From assembly GCA_019637675.1 (NCBI GenBank), contig JAHBVE010000002.1, positions 143,797 to 207,796 of the forward strand: a stretch of 64,000 nucleotides of DNA, read 5' to 3'. The notes under the pieces are model-generated. The model was not told the origin of the DNA and searched no databases. It saw only the letters and a list, made by a program, of their open reading frames with translations. Positions 47,746 to 56,410 of the stretch are shown in pieces; the first letter of the stretch is position 1, and each line of letters starts with the position of its first letter. Position numbers and translations under genes: made by a program. This stretch comes from Anaerolineales bacterium. GTDB taxonomy: Bacteria; Chloroflexota; Anaerolineae; Anaerolineales; UBA11579.

Positions 47746-48147
47746 GTGAAACTTACCGCCCGCAGTGAATATGCCCTACTCGCCCTTATCTATATTGCCC
47801 GCTCAGATGGTGAACACAACATTTCGGCTGATTCGATTTCCAAAGCCCAGGGCATTCCCCCGAAATTTCTGGAGCAGATCCTGCTCTCGCTGCGGCGGGC
47901 ACGCATCCTCAACAGCAGCCAGGGGCAGCATGGCGGCTACAAGCTGGCCCGCCCCGCCAAAGAAGTGAGCATTGCAGAAGTGGTGCGCATTTTTGACGGC
48001 GCGCTGGCTCCGACTGAATCCGTCTCCAGGAATTTCTACGAGAAGACGCCGATCGAAAAAGAGACCGGCCTGGTGCGCGTGTTCAAAGACATACGCGACT
48101 ACACGTCAAATCTGCTGGAAAACACCAGCGTCGCCGATCTGATCTAG
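47746..48147 (+). CDS. Rrf2-family regulator lacking cysteines
   Basis: 133 residues; GTG start with AGGAG 6 nt upstream. Winged-helix features of Rrf2: KLTARSEYALLALIYIA, SISKAQGIPPKFLEQILLSL, GQHGGYKLARPAKEVSIAEV. Rrf2 iron-sulfur sensors (IscR, NsrR) have three Cys in the loop after this; here the protein contains no Cys at all, as in CymR, the cysteine-metabolism regulator. It converges with the thioredoxin gene, their stop codons overlapping by 4 nt. It probably regulates the neighbouring sulfur genes. TATACT at 47716-47721. Confidence 0.88.
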   Translation: MKLTARSEYALLALIYIARSDGEHNISADSISKAQGIPPKFLEQILLSLRRARILNSSQGQHGGYKLARPAKEVSIAEVVRIFDGALAPTESVSRNFYEKTPIEKETGLVRVFKDIRDYTSNLLENTSVADLI

Positions 48148-48566
48148 TCCATTCCGGCGAGCTGCTGCAACAAACGCTCAGCCCGCACGGCGCCGCGGTT
48201 GATGTGCTGGACGCGGCCTTTGGCCGTGACCAGGAACGTGGTTGGAACACTGAAGACGCCCCACTGATCCGCCAAGTGCGGCTTTTGTGTGGCGTCTATC
48301 TTTATAACTTCCAGATCCTTCAGCTCGGCTTGCACGGCGCGGATGGCAGGCTCCTGTATGGTCTTGCAAGGTATGCATTCCGGCGTAGTGAAATAGACCA
48401 GCACAGGGCCATCCTCGCCATCGGGGCCGCGCAGATCTTGCAGCGCGGCCAGCCTGGGAGCGGTATTGCGGCGCGCCAGCCAGTTGATGGTACGCCAAAG
48501 GGCAATGCCAAGCAGGCAGAGCGCTGCGGCCAGCAGCGCTCTGCTGATGAGCAAGTCTGGGCTCAT
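48144..48566 (-). CDS. Membrane-anchored thioredoxin-like protein
   Basis: 140 residues. N-terminal membrane helix (LISRALLAAALCLLGIALW, residues about 6-24) and a thioredoxin domain with the redox pair Cys64-Ile-Pro-Cys67 in YFTTPECIPCKTIQEPAIRA, then IDATQKPHLADQWGVFSVPT with the cis-Pro. The active site sequence CIPC differs from the common CGPC. Its start overlaps the stop of the DUF4395 gene (ATGA-like). Topology places the thioredoxin domain on one side of the membrane, outside or inside not resolved. Likely reduces rhodanese or DUF4395 partner thiols. Confidence 0.85.
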   Translation of the reverse strand: MSPDLLISRALLAAALCLLGIALWRTINWLARRNTAPRLAALQDLRGPDGEDGPVLVYFTTPECIPCKTIQEPAIRAVQAELKDLEVIKIDATQKPHLADQWGVFSVPTTFLVTAKGRVQHINRGAVRAERLLQQLAGMD

Positions 48567-49054
48567 CCGCGCGAGTTTCTGGGCTTCATGCCAGGCAGCA
48601 CGCCGGCAGGCGGCTGCTTGGCGAAGCCGGGGACGTTGAGGCGCACCAGCCAGTAGTAGATGGCACAGCCGACGCAGAAACCACCAAAGGCATTGAGCGA
48701 GGCCAGGGCAACCACGAGCCAGACCAAACCCCAGCCCAACCCCGTGGCGCCGGCGTACAGCGCCCAGGCGCCGGCCGCCAATACGGCGAAGCCAATGGCC
48801 TGCGAGAACAAATGCGGCTCGGCGTTATCTTTGAGAATATCCGGCTTGATGAGGCCGGCCGGCTTGAGCACATGCTTGTATGCGGGCAGGAAGCCCGGCC
48901 GTTTGACCAGCACTCCGATCCCCAGCACGAAGGCCACTTGAGCCACCAGCAGCGGCGCATTGAATACAAAGGCCAGGATACTGAGCACAATGATGCTGAG
49001 CTGGTTAACTTTCAACGCAGCGTGATCTACGTCTTGCCATTCGATCGTTGCCAT
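48563..49054 (-). CDS. DUF4395 membrane protein
   Basis: 163 residues from the ATG at 49054. Four membrane helices; DUF4395 signature with VDHAALKVNQLSIIVLSILA, FVLGIGVLVKRPGFLPAYKH and the paired Cys in NAFGGFCVGCAIYYWL. DUF4395 is often next to thioredoxin and rhodanese genes in Chloroflexota and Actinobacteria and may pass thiol or sulfur equivalents across the membrane. It lies between the rhodanese (16 nt upstream) and thioredoxin genes (overlap), so the three are one operon. Confidence 0.85.
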   Translation of the reverse strand: MATIEWQDVDHAALKVNQLSIIVLSILAFVFNAPLLVAQVAFVLGIGVLVKRPGFLPAYKHVLKPAGLIKPDILKDNAEPHLFSQAIGFAVLAAGAWALYAGATGLGWGLVWLVVALASLNAFGGFCVGCAIYYWLVRLNVPGFAKQPPAGVLPGMKPRNSRG

Positions 49055-49070
49055 GTCGTTCTCGCTTTCG

Positions 49071-49916
49071 TTATTTCTCGATGGGAGAATTGACCAAGTT
49101 ACCCCACTCGGTCCATGAGCCATCGTAGTTGCGCACATTGGGGTAACCCAGCAGATAGGTCAATACAAACCAGGAGTGGCTGGAGCGCTCGCCGATGCGG
49201 CAGTATGAAATGATGTCCTTATCGGCGGTGAAGCCTTGCGCTTCATAAATTTCGCGGAGCTCGTCATGCGATTTGAAGGTGCCGTCTTCGTTGACCGCAG
49301 TAGCCCAGGGGATATTCTTTGCGCCGGGGATATGGCCACCGCGCAAGGCGCCTTCTTGCGGATACTCAGGCATGTGCAGCTTCTCTCCGCTGAATTCAGC
49401 GGCTGAGCGCACATCGACCAGAGCGTTGCCGGGCTGGCCGAGATGGGCGAGCACATCTTCACGAAAAGCGCGGATGGTCTTGTCGTCACGCTCGGTGACC
49501 TTGTAGCTGCCGGGCGCAACTTCGGAGACCTCTTGGGTAAGTGGGCGGCCTTCGGCCTCCCACTTCTTGCGGCCGCCATCCAAAATGCGCGCATCGGCGT
49601 GGCCGAAGAGCTTGAAGACCCACAAGCTGTAGGTTGCCCACCAGTTGTTTTTGTCGCCATAGAAGACCAGCGTGGTGTCATTGGAGATGCCTTTGGATTC
49701 CATCAAGGCTGCAAAACGCTCTGCATTCAGATAATCCCGCACGAGCGGGTCGTTCAGTTCTGTGCGCCAGTTGATCTGGATCGCGCCAGGAATGTGACCT
49801 GTACCGTACAGCTCCAGATCTTCATTCGATTCGATGATGCGGATCTTGGGGTCGCTGAGGTTTTCAGTCAACCATTCCGTGGTGACCAGCACTTCAGGGT
49901 GTGCAAAGCTCGACAT
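49071..49916 (-). CDS. Thiosulfate sulfurtransferase (two-domain rhodanese)
   Basis: 281 residues from the ATG at 49916 (GGAGG 6 nt upstream). Tandem rhodanese domains: the first, with [13 protein letters not shown] and [16 protein letters not shown], is inactive; the second has the active Cys in [15 protein letters not shown], with the CRxGxRS loop that favours thiosulfate. It moves sulfane sulfur from thiosulfate to an acceptor such as cyanide or a thiol. Cotranscribed with DUF4395 and thioredoxin genes. A strong promoter with a nearby dyad precedes it. Confidence 0.93.
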   Translation of the reverse strand: MSSFAHPEVLVTTEWLTENLSDPKIRIIESNEDLELYGTGHIPGAIQINWRTELNDPLVRDYLNAERFAALMESKGISNDTTLVFYGDKNNWWATYSLWVFKLFGHADARILDGGRKKWEAEGRPLTQEVSEVAPGSYKVTERDDKTIRAFREDVLAHLGQPGNALVDVRSAAEFSGEKLHMPEYPQEGALRGGHIPGAKNIPWATAVNEDGTFKSHDELREIYEAQGFTADKDIISYCRIGERSSHSWFVLTYLLGYPNVRNYDGSWTEWGNLVNSPIEK

Positions 49917-49978
49917 CAGGCCTCCATAACATATATTTCCGATTGGTTTTATATAAATAACTGACAAAAGAAAGGGCC

Positions 49979-50036
49979 TAGTAAGAATACTAAACCCATA
50001 GGAATTAACTATAAAACTGGAGACCTGCTTTGTCAA
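49979..50036 (-). promoter_or_regulatory. Promoter and putative operator of the rhodanese operon
   Basis: On the minus strand: TTGACA (50036-50031), 17-bp spacer, TATAGT (50013-50008). A perfect 14-bp dyad TAGTAAGAATACTA at 49979-49992 lies just after the expected start point, and the leader is about 85 nt. The dyad is a candidate site for the Rrf2-like regulator. Confidence 0.7.
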
Positions 50037-50053
50037 GCAGCGAAATCTGCGCC

Positions 50054-51463
50054 TTATTGCACTACGCCGTAGCCGGCCTGTTTCCATGCCTCGATGCCTT
50101 CATCGAGGGCCAGTAGGCTTGTGAAGCCTTTGCGCTCCAGCAGAGAGATGGCGATGGTGGAGCGAGTGCCGGCTTTGCAATGCACCAACAGGGGCTCCTG
50201 GGCGCCGCCCACCTGCTCGGCGGTGACGCCTGGCAGCAAGCCCGCCTCGAACAGGCGCGCCCCGGGCAAGCGGCCGGCGTCCCATTCGTGCTGCAGACGC
50301 ACATCCAGGATCGCGGGAGCCGTGTCCGCATCCATCCACTCCTTGAGCTGCGGCGCGGGAATGTTCTCGATGCTGGTGAGCTGCAGCCCGGCGGCCTGCC
50401 AGGCAGATAAACCGCCATCCAGGTAGCCAATCACATCGTCATAACCAACGCGGATGAGTTGCAGCACGGCTTCGTTGAGCTCGGCGGGCGCATCAGCCAA
50501 GAGGATGATGCGAGCCGCGGGCGGCACTACCCAGCCCGCCCAGGTGCTGAGTGGAGCGAAGACGGGGATGCCAAAGGATTGCGGGATATGGCCAGCCAGG
50601 AAGCGATCGGCATCGCGCACATCCAGCACGATGGCACCCGCCCCTACTTCGGCTTGCAGCTGAGCTGGGCTGAGGGCCGCGGGCTGCGGCACGCCCAGCA
50701 GGCTGGCGCCCTTGCGATTCACGGCGGGCAGGCGCTTGTAATAGTCAGGGAAATTGCCAAGGCCGTCGGTGGCAGCGCGCACGAACTCTTCCTCATCCGT
50801 GATCTGGAAGAAGGGATTGGTCTGGCGCTCTCTGCCGATCGTGGAGGTGCGCTCGCCGCCGGCGGCCGTATTGCAGAAGGAGCCGGCGCCATGCGTGGGG
50901 TACACGGGCAATTCGTCAGGCAACTTGGCAAATTTTTGCATGGTGGCGAACAAGGCGCGAGCCAGCGGGACGGTGTTCTCCTCGCCATGCAGATCCGTGC
51001 GGCCAGTGCCGCAGACGATCAGCGAGCCGCCGCTGAATAGAGCCAGCGGCTGCGGATTCCCCTTAACGTAGGCAATGAAGCTGATGTGCTCACGGCTGTG
51101 GCCGGGGCTGTTGACGACATGCAGCTCCAGTTCGCCCAGCGAGATGACATCGCCCTCGCTCAAGGTGCGATGCGGGAATTCACTCTTGCCGGCCGCGCTG
51201 GCGCCGATCTCGTACTCTGTATCCGGGTCCGCGGCGCGCAAGGCAGCCTGCAATTCATGCACGCCGGAAATAAAGTCGGCATGCAGGTGGGTCTCCAGGC
51301 CGTAGCGGATGGTATAGCCGTGCTCTTGTGCGGCGCGGACGAACTTTTCGATATCCCGTTCCGGGTCGATCACCACGGCTTGTTTACTGGCTGGGTCTGC
51401 AACCAGATACATGGAGTTGCCGAGGGTCTGGTTAACAAACGGAATAATGTGAATTGGGTTCAT
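50054..51463 (-). CDS. CstB-like persulfide dioxygenase-rhodanese fusion
   Basis: 469 residues from the ATG at 51463. N-terminal metallo-beta-lactamase domain with THLHADF (His59, His61, Asp63) and the [13 protein letters not shown] and [12 protein letters not shown] histidines of persulfide dioxygenases. Next comes a rhodanese-like domain (about 265-360) with LLADAPAEL in place of the active loop and no Cys, then an active rhodanese ([12 protein letters not shown]). This three-domain order is that of CstB from Staphylococcus aureus, which oxidises persulfides to thiosulfate. Its product would be the substrate of the adjacent rhodanese. Upstream sequence shares a divergent region with the FadR-type gene. 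Confidence 0.92.
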   Translation of the reverse strand: MNPIHIIPFVNQTLGNSMYLVADPASKQAVVIDPERDIEKFVRAAQEHGYTIRYGLETHLHADFISGVHELQAALRAADPDTEYEIGASAAGKSEFPHRTLSEGDVISLGELELHVVNSPGHSREHISFIAYVKGNPQPLALFSGGSLIVCGTGRTDLHGEENTVPLARALFATMQKFAKLPDELPVYPTHGAGSFCNTAAGGERTSTIGRERQTNPFFQITDEEEFVRAATDGLGNFPDYYKRLPAVNRKGASLLGVPQPAALSPAQLQAEVGAGAIVLDVRDADRFLAGHIPQSFGIPVFAPLSTWAGWVVPPAARIILLADAPAELNEAVLQLIRVGYDDVIGYLDGGLSAWQAAGLQLTSIENIPAPQLKEWMDADTAPAILDVRLQHEWDAGRLPGARLFEAGLLPGVTAEQVGGAQEPLLVHCKAGTRSTIAISLLERKGFTSLLALDEGIEAWKQAGYGVVQ

Positions 51464-51554
51464 GTATAACGCCCGATCTTTGTGTGGGATGGCCCAAGCA
51501 TACAGCGTATCCCGAGTTATGTCTATAAATTTTATGGGAATTGGCGTGTTACGC

Positions 51555-51606
51555 TTGACTCGCTGGTTCAAGCGGGTTATACTAATCATCATAATAATCT
51601 GATTAA
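51555..51606 (+). promoter_or_regulatory. Promoter and candidate operator of the FadR-type regulator
   Basis: TTGACT (51555-51560), 17-bp spacer, TATACT (51578-51583). Right after it, TAATCA and TGATTA flank an AT-rich centre at about 51584-51606, an inverted repeat well placed for autoregulation. Confidence 0.65.
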
Positions 51607-51627
51607 TAGCATTTGACGATCAGAACT

Positions 51628-52287
51628 ATGCTAAAAGAAACTACCTCCTTCGACTTTATTAAATACCTTGCCAATGGCAATGGCAGCGACCGCCTGCCCT
51701 CCCTGCAGGAGTTGAGCGCCGAGCATGGCGTCAGCATTTCCGTACTGCGTGAACAGTTGCAAGTCGCCCGCGCGTTAGGCTTTGTGGAAGTGCGGCCGCG
51801 CACCGGCATCAAGCGCCTGCCCTATACTTTCGCACCGGCGGTACGTGAGAGCCTGTTCTACGCGATGGACCGCGACCGGGCTGCGTTCGACCGCTTCTCG
51901 GACGTGCGCCGCCACTTGGAGCGCGCCTATTGGTATGAGGCGGTGGAACGCCTGACGCCGGAGGACGTTGCCTACCTGCGCGAGCTGGTGGACCGCGCCG
52001 AGGAGATGCTGCAGGTGGAACCGATCCGCGTGCCGCATGCCGAGCACCGCGAGCTGCACCTGGTGATCTACCGCCACCTGGAGAACCCATTTGTGCTCGG
52101 CTTGCTGGAGGCTTATTGGGAAGCCTACGAGCAAGTGGGGCTGAGCCGATATACTGGTCTGGCCTACCAGGTGCAGGTATGGAATTCGCACCGCCAGATC
52201 GTGGAAGCAATTGCCAACAAGGATTTTGAACGTGGCCACCAGCTGCTCAACGGCCACTTTGACCTCATCGACAAACGCGACGCATAA
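51628..52287 (+). CDS. FadR/GntR-family transcription regulator with FCD domain
   Basis: 219 residues from the ATG at 51628; an in-frame TTG at 51613 was not preferred. Winged helix: LPSLQELSAEHGVSISVLRE, QLQVARALGFVEVRPRTGIK. C-terminal FCD domain with metal/ligand-binding residues DVRRHLERAYW, HRELHLVIYRHLENPF, NSHRQIVEAIANKDFERGHQ and NGHFD. FCD regulators respond to carboxylic acids. It precedes the 2-oxoacid oxidoreductase genes by 20 nt and likely controls them in response to a 2-oxoacid or related acid. Confidence 0.9.
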   Translation: MLKETTSFDFIKYLANGNGSDRLPSLQELSAEHGVSISVLREQLQVARALGFVEVRPRTGIKRLPYTFAPAVRESLFYAMDRDRAAFDRFSDVRRHLERAYWYEAVERLTPEDVAYLRELVDRAEEMLQVEPIRVPHAEHRELHLVIYRHLENPFVLGLLEAYWEAYEQVGLSRYTGLAYQVQVWNSHRQIVEAIANKDFERGHQLLNGHFDLIDKRDA

Positions 52288-52307
52288 CGTCCAACCAAGG
52301 AGAAGGA

Positions 52308-54131
52308 ATGGCAACACCGCAGGTGCAAGAAAAGCAACAACCGGAAACAGGCAAAGCCGTGGTCAATGATTTTTCCATGACCGTGGCCACCAAGAACGGC
52401 TCGGGCAGCCAGACGTCTAACCTGACGCTGCTGCGCGCGCTGTTCAAGATGGGCATTCCCATCTCGGGCAAGAACCTGTTTCCCTCCAACATTCAGGGCC
52501 TGCCCACCTGGTACACGATCCGCCTGAGCAAGAAGGGTTACCTGGCTCGTCGCGCCGAACACGAGATCGTGGTGGCGATGAACGAGGACACCTTTGTTGA
52601 GGACCTGGCCAGTGTTGCCCCGGGCGGCGCCTTCTATTACGGCGACCATCTGAAATTTGAGATCAACCGCACGGACATCTCCGTGTACTCCTTCCCGGCC
52701 AAGAAGTTTGCCAAGGACTCGAGCGCCCCGGCCACCCTGCGCGACTATGTCGCCAACATGGCGTATGTGGGCGTGCTGGCGCATATGCTCGAAATTGACA
52801 TGGCCAAGATCCGCGAGGCCCTGGAATACCACTTTGACGGCAAAGAGAAGCCGATCGCGATCAACATGGGCGTGATCGAAGCTGCCTACGAATGGGCAAA
52901 AGCCAACCTGACCAAGAGCGACCCCTACCGGGTCGAGCCGATGGATGAGACCAAGGGCTTCATCATGGCCGACGGCAATACGGCCGGAGCCTTGGGCTCG
53001 ATCTTTGGCGGCCTGCAATTCATGGCCTGGTACCCCATCACCCCCGCCTCCAGCGTGGCCGAAGGCGTGAGCCACAACATCGCCAAGTTCCGTGATAAAG
53101 AGGGCCAGGACGGCAAGACCTACGGTATTGTGCAGGCCGAGGATGAGTTGGCCGCGATCGGTATGGCGGTCGGCGCCGGCTGGTCTGGCCTGCGCGCGAT
53201 GACCTCGACCTCTGGCCCAGGCATTAGTCTGATGACCGAGTTCGTCGGTTTGGCGGCCTATGCTGAGATCCCGGTCGTGATCTGGGATGTGCAGCGGGTT
53301 GGCCCCAGCACCGGCCTGCCCACGCGCACCTCGCAGGGCGACATCATTTCTACGTACTTCCTAGGCCACGGCGACACCAAGCACATCATGCTGCTGCCTG
53401 GCTCCGCCAGCGAGTGCTTCGAGTTCGGCTGGAAGTCTTTTGACATTGCCGAGCGCATGCAGACCCCCGTGTTCGTCATGAGCGATCTGGATCTGGGCAT
53501 GAACACCTGGATGACCAAGCCGTTCGAGTACCCAAACACGCCGATGGACCGCGGCAAGATCTTGTGGGAAGAGGACCTGGAGAAGCTGAGCGACTGGCAG
53601 CGCTACAAGGACGTGGACGGCGACGGCATCCCCTACCGCACGGCGCCGGGCAACAAGCACCCGCGCAGCGCCTGGTTTGCACGCGGCACCGGCCACAATG
53701 ACAATGCTAAATACAGCGAGCGCAGCGAGGATTGGGAAAAGAACATGATGCGCCTCAAGCACAAGTTTGAGACCGCAGTCAATTACATGCCCAAGCCTGA
53801 GGTGATCAGCAACGGCAACAAGGTCGGCATCATCTCGTATGGTTCCACGGACGCCGCCATTCTGGAAGCACGCGACTACCTGGCCGAGGGCGGCTTGCAG
53901 ACCGATTACCTGCGCCTGCGCGCCGTCCCTTTCACCGATGAGGTCAAGGACTTCATCGAGAAGCACGACCGCGTGTATGTTGTGGAGATGAACCGCGACG
54001 GCCAGATGAACATGATCCTGCGCCTGGAGTACCCGGAGCACACCACAAAATTGATCTCACTTGCTAAACATGACGGCATGCCGCTGACCGCCAACTGGGT
54101 CAAGGAAGCCGTAGAGCTTCAGGAGAAGTAG
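52308..54131 (+). CDS. korA: 2-oxoacid:ferredoxin oxidoreductase, fused gamma-alpha subunit
   Basis: 607 residues. The N-terminal gamma domain (about 20-190: NGSGSQTSNLTLLRALFKMG, YTIRLSKKGYLARRAE) is fused to the alpha domain with the CoA-binding YPITPASSVAEGV motif, QAEDELAAIGMAVGAGWSGL, RAMTSTSGPGISLMTEFVGL and PVVIWDVQRVGPSTGLPTRT. The C-terminal region contains IISYGSTDAAILEARDYLA. This is the KorA/OorA-like arrangement. Its beta partner is 2 nt downstream. The substrate, 2-oxoglutarate or pyruvate, is not fixed by sequence; the proximity of sucCD-type genes makes 2-oxoglutarate plausible. Confidence 0.9.
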   Translation: MATPQVQEKQQPETGKAVVNDFSMTVATKNGSGSQTSNLTLLRALFKMGIPISGKNLFPSNIQGLPTWYTIRLSKKGYLARRAEHEIVVAMNEDTFVEDLASVAPGGAFYYGDHLKFEINRTDISVYSFPAKKFAKDSSAPATLRDYVANMAYVGVLAHMLEIDMAKIREALEYHFDGKEKPIAINMGVIEAAYEWAKANLTKSDPYRVEPMDETKGFIMADGNTAGALGSIFGGLQFMAWYPITPASSVAEGVSHNIAKFRDKEGQDGKTYGIVQAEDELAAIGMAVGAGWSGLRAMTSTSGPGISLMTEFVGLAAYAEIPVVIWDVQRVGPSTGLPTRTSQGDIISTYFLGHGDTKHIMLLPGSASECFEFGWKSFDIAERMQTPVFVMSDLDLGMNTWMTKPFEYPNTPMDRGKILWEEDLEKLSDWQRYKDVDGDGIPYRTAPGNKHPRSAWFARGTGHNDNAKYSERSEDWEKNMMRLKHKFETAVNYMPKPEVISNGNKVGIISYGSTDAAILEARDYLAEGGLQTDYLRLRAVPFTDEVKDFIEKHDRVYVVEMNRDGQMNMILRLEYPEHTTKLISLAKHDGMPLTANWVKEAVELQEK

Positions 54132-54133
54132 CC

Positions 54134-55183
54134 ATGACTGAAACCGCACAAATGCCAAACGTGCAGCTCAACCTGGTTGGGCTGTCCAAGAACGACTACC
54201 GCGGCGCACCCACCACGCTGTGCGCGGGCTGCGGCCACAACTCGATCTCGAACCAGATCATTGCGGCTGCCTATGAGCTGAACGTAGTGCCGGAGGAAAT
54301 GATCAAGCTGAGCGGCATCGGCTGCTCCAGCAAGAGCCCGGCTTATTTCCTGAACCGCAGCTTCGGCTTCAACAGCCTGCACGGCCGCATGCCTTCGGTG
54401 GCGACCGGCGCCATGTTTGGCGACCACCGCCTGCGGGCGCTGGCCGTAAGCGGCGACGGCGACACGACCAACATCGGCATGGGCCAGTTCAAGCACATCA
54501 TGCGCCGCAACGTGCCGATGGTGTACATCGTCGAGAACAACGGTGTGTACGGCCTGACCAAGGGCCAGTTCTCTGCCACGGCGGAGAAGGGCCTGCGCCT
54601 GAAGTATCAGGGCTTGAACCCGTTCACCCCGGTGGATGTAGTGGAAGAGGCCATGGCCTCCGGCGCCACTTTTGTGGCTCGCTCGTTTGCGGGTGACGCC
54701 AACCAGGTGAAGGCGCTGATCAAGGCAGCTTTGAGCCACAACGGCCTGGCAATCCTCGACATTATCAGCCCGTGCGTAACCTTCAATAACGAAGACGACT
54801 CACGCCATTCGTACGGCTGGGGCCGTGAGCACCAGGAGCCCCTGCACGACTTCACGTTCGTACCGCGCGAGCAGGAGATCCAGGTCGGCGAGTTCCCTGA
54901 AGGCACCACCAAGACGGTGACTATGCACGACGGCGCCACCATCGTGCTCAAGAAGCTGGACCGCGGACACGACCCGACAAGCCGCTCAGCTGCCATGAGG
55001 CTGCTCGAAGACGCCCGCAACGAAGCTGTGCTACTGACCGGCCTGATCTATGTTGAGCCCAACCAACCCTCGCTGACCGACGTGGCTGAACTTTCGACCA
55101 ACCGCCCGCTAAACCGCATGACCGAGGCCGATCTGCGCCCTGACAAGAGCATGATCGAAACAGCCAACGCGATGATGTTTTAG
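54134..55183 (+). CDS. korB: 2-oxoacid:ferredoxin oxidoreductase, beta (TPP-binding) subunit
   Basis: 349 residues. Cluster ligand region LCAGCGHNSISNQII and IGCSSKSPAYF, then TPP/Mg motif SGDGDTTNIGMGQF and ENNGVYGLTKGQFSAT. It forms the catalytic half of the enzyme with the alpha subunit and reduces ferredoxin. The longer C-terminus (about residues 250-349) is a family extension. It starts 2 nt after korA, and a bidirectional terminator ends the operon. Confidence 0.92.
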   Translation: MTETAQMPNVQLNLVGLSKNDYRGAPTTLCAGCGHNSISNQIIAAAYELNVVPEEMIKLSGIGCSSKSPAYFLNRSFGFNSLHGRMPSVATGAMFGDHRLRALAVSGDGDTTNIGMGQFKHIMRRNVPMVYIVENNGVYGLTKGQFSATAEKGLRLKYQGLNPFTPVDVVEEAMASGATFVARSFAGDANQVKALIKAALSHNGLAILDIISPCVTFNNEDDSRHSYGWGREHQEPLHDFTFVPREQEIQVGEFPEGTTKTVTMHDGATIVLKKLDRGHDPTSRSAAMRLLEDARNEAVLLTGLIYVEPNQPSLTDVAELSTNRPLNRMTEADLRPDKSMIETANAMMF

Positions 55184-55206
55184 CGACGTCTAGCGATTAT
55201 CGAAAT

Positions 55207-55236
55207 AAAAAGCCCCGCAAAGATGCGGGGCTTTTT
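55207..55236. terminator. Bidirectional terminator after korB
   Basis: AAAAAGCCCCGC, AAAGAT loop, GCGGGGCTTTTT. It serves korB and the convergent TagO/WecA-like gene. Confidence 0.92.
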
Positions 55237-55247
55237 GTCTTTAGCCT

Positions 55248-56300
55248 TTAGGCTGACTCTTGAAGTATCTCTTTTGTATTGCTGGCTATCAATATCAGGA
55301 TCGCCCCAGTCAAAACAATCGCCGCAAAAACGAGATTGGCGATCAAGGGTGGCTGGAAGAGAGCAATCACACCTAGCCCGCCGACAAGCAGCGCAGCTAT
55401 ATCCATGATCCACACGGCCAGGAGATGTGAAAAACCCAGCCCGCGGAGCCTGTGATAGGTGTGCTTGAGGTCAGATTTGTAAAAAGGCTTGTGCTGGCGC
55501 AACCGCGAGATGAAGACCAAACAGACATCGAAAATAGGCACGGCTACCAATGTAATGGGAACAAACCAGGAGGAAGCCTGCGGGCGCCCCTCGGGTAAGT
55601 AGTGAATCGCAAGTGCAGAGAGGAAGAAACCAATAGATTGGGAGCCTGAATCGCCCATGAACAGCCGAGCCGGTTGGAGATTGAAAGTCATCAGACCCAA
55701 GATGACGCCAAGCAAGGCCCCAGCCTGGAAAGTAAGCTCTTCCTGGTGAGCCGCCATGGATGCAAAAATGAGCAAGCCACTAGCAACGCCACCCAAGCTT
55801 AACGAAAGGCCATCAGCGCTGTCCACAAGATTAAAGGCATTGCAAACACCCACCAGCCACAGAACGGTCAGGAGGATGTTCAGCCACGGGTCGACACTCG
55901 GTCCAAAGAAGCTTATGAAAGCAATTTTCGTTCCGGAGGCAATAAGAACGATCGAGGCAACTATCTGGCCGCTAAATTTCCATTGGGCGTTAAGGCCGCG
56001 AATGTCATCAACAAGCCCGAACACGAAGATAATGCCTACTGAAGCAAGGATCCCCTGGATCTCAAAAGAATAATGACGGCCAAAAATCAAATAGAGTATC
56101 AGCAGGCAGCTGGCGATCACCATGCCACCAGCCAAGGGTGTTGGGCGCTCGTGCTGCTTGTGGGCAGCACGGCCCGGCATATCTATGATTCCGAAGCGGG
56201 TGGCTACTTTAATGGCGATTGGTGCAGTGAGCAGTGAAAGCACCATACCTGACACAAAAAGCAGGGCGGTTAATGGCAGGGTCGTCGATACAAAGTCCAC
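55248..56300 (-). CDS. Undecaprenyl-phosphate sugar-1-phosphate transferase (TagO/WecA/MraY family)
   Basis: 350 residues, eleven or so membrane helices. Family motifs: HKQHERPTPLAGGMVI (catalytic region I), FGLVDDIRGLNAQWKFSGQI with DDxx(D/N), GVCNAFNLVDSADGLSLSLG (region III with DxxDGL) and FMGDSGSQSIGFFL (region IV). WecA/TagO enzymes transfer GlcNAc-1-P or a similar sugar-P to undecaprenyl phosphate to start glycan assembly. GTG start with TAGG upstream. First enzyme of the surface-glycan locus. Confidence 0.92.
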   Translation of the reverse strand: MDFVSTTLPLTALLFVSGMVLSLLTAPIAIKVATRFGIIDMPGRAAHKQHERPTPLAGGMVIASCLLILYLIFGRHYSFEIQGILASVGIIFVFGLVDDIRGLNAQWKFSGQIVASIVLIASGTKIAFISFFGPSVDPWLNILLTVLWLVGVCNAFNLVDSADGLSLSLGGVASGLLIFASMAAHQEELTFQAGALLGVILGLMTFNLQPARLFMGDSGSQSIGFFLSALAIHYLPEGRPQASSWFVPITLVAVPIFDVCLVFISRLRQHKPFYKSDLKHTYHRLRGLGFSHLLAVWIMDIAALLVGGLGVIALFQPPLIANLVFAAIVLTGAILILIASNTKEILQESA

Positions 56301-56410
56301 AAGTTACCTATTAAAGTTTGAGTTTCTAGCAAAATTGATTTGCCCCAGATATCGTAACAATTTTACTTGATTTAGGACATGTCTGCTAATCTTGTGAAGG
56401 ACGGCTTTAC

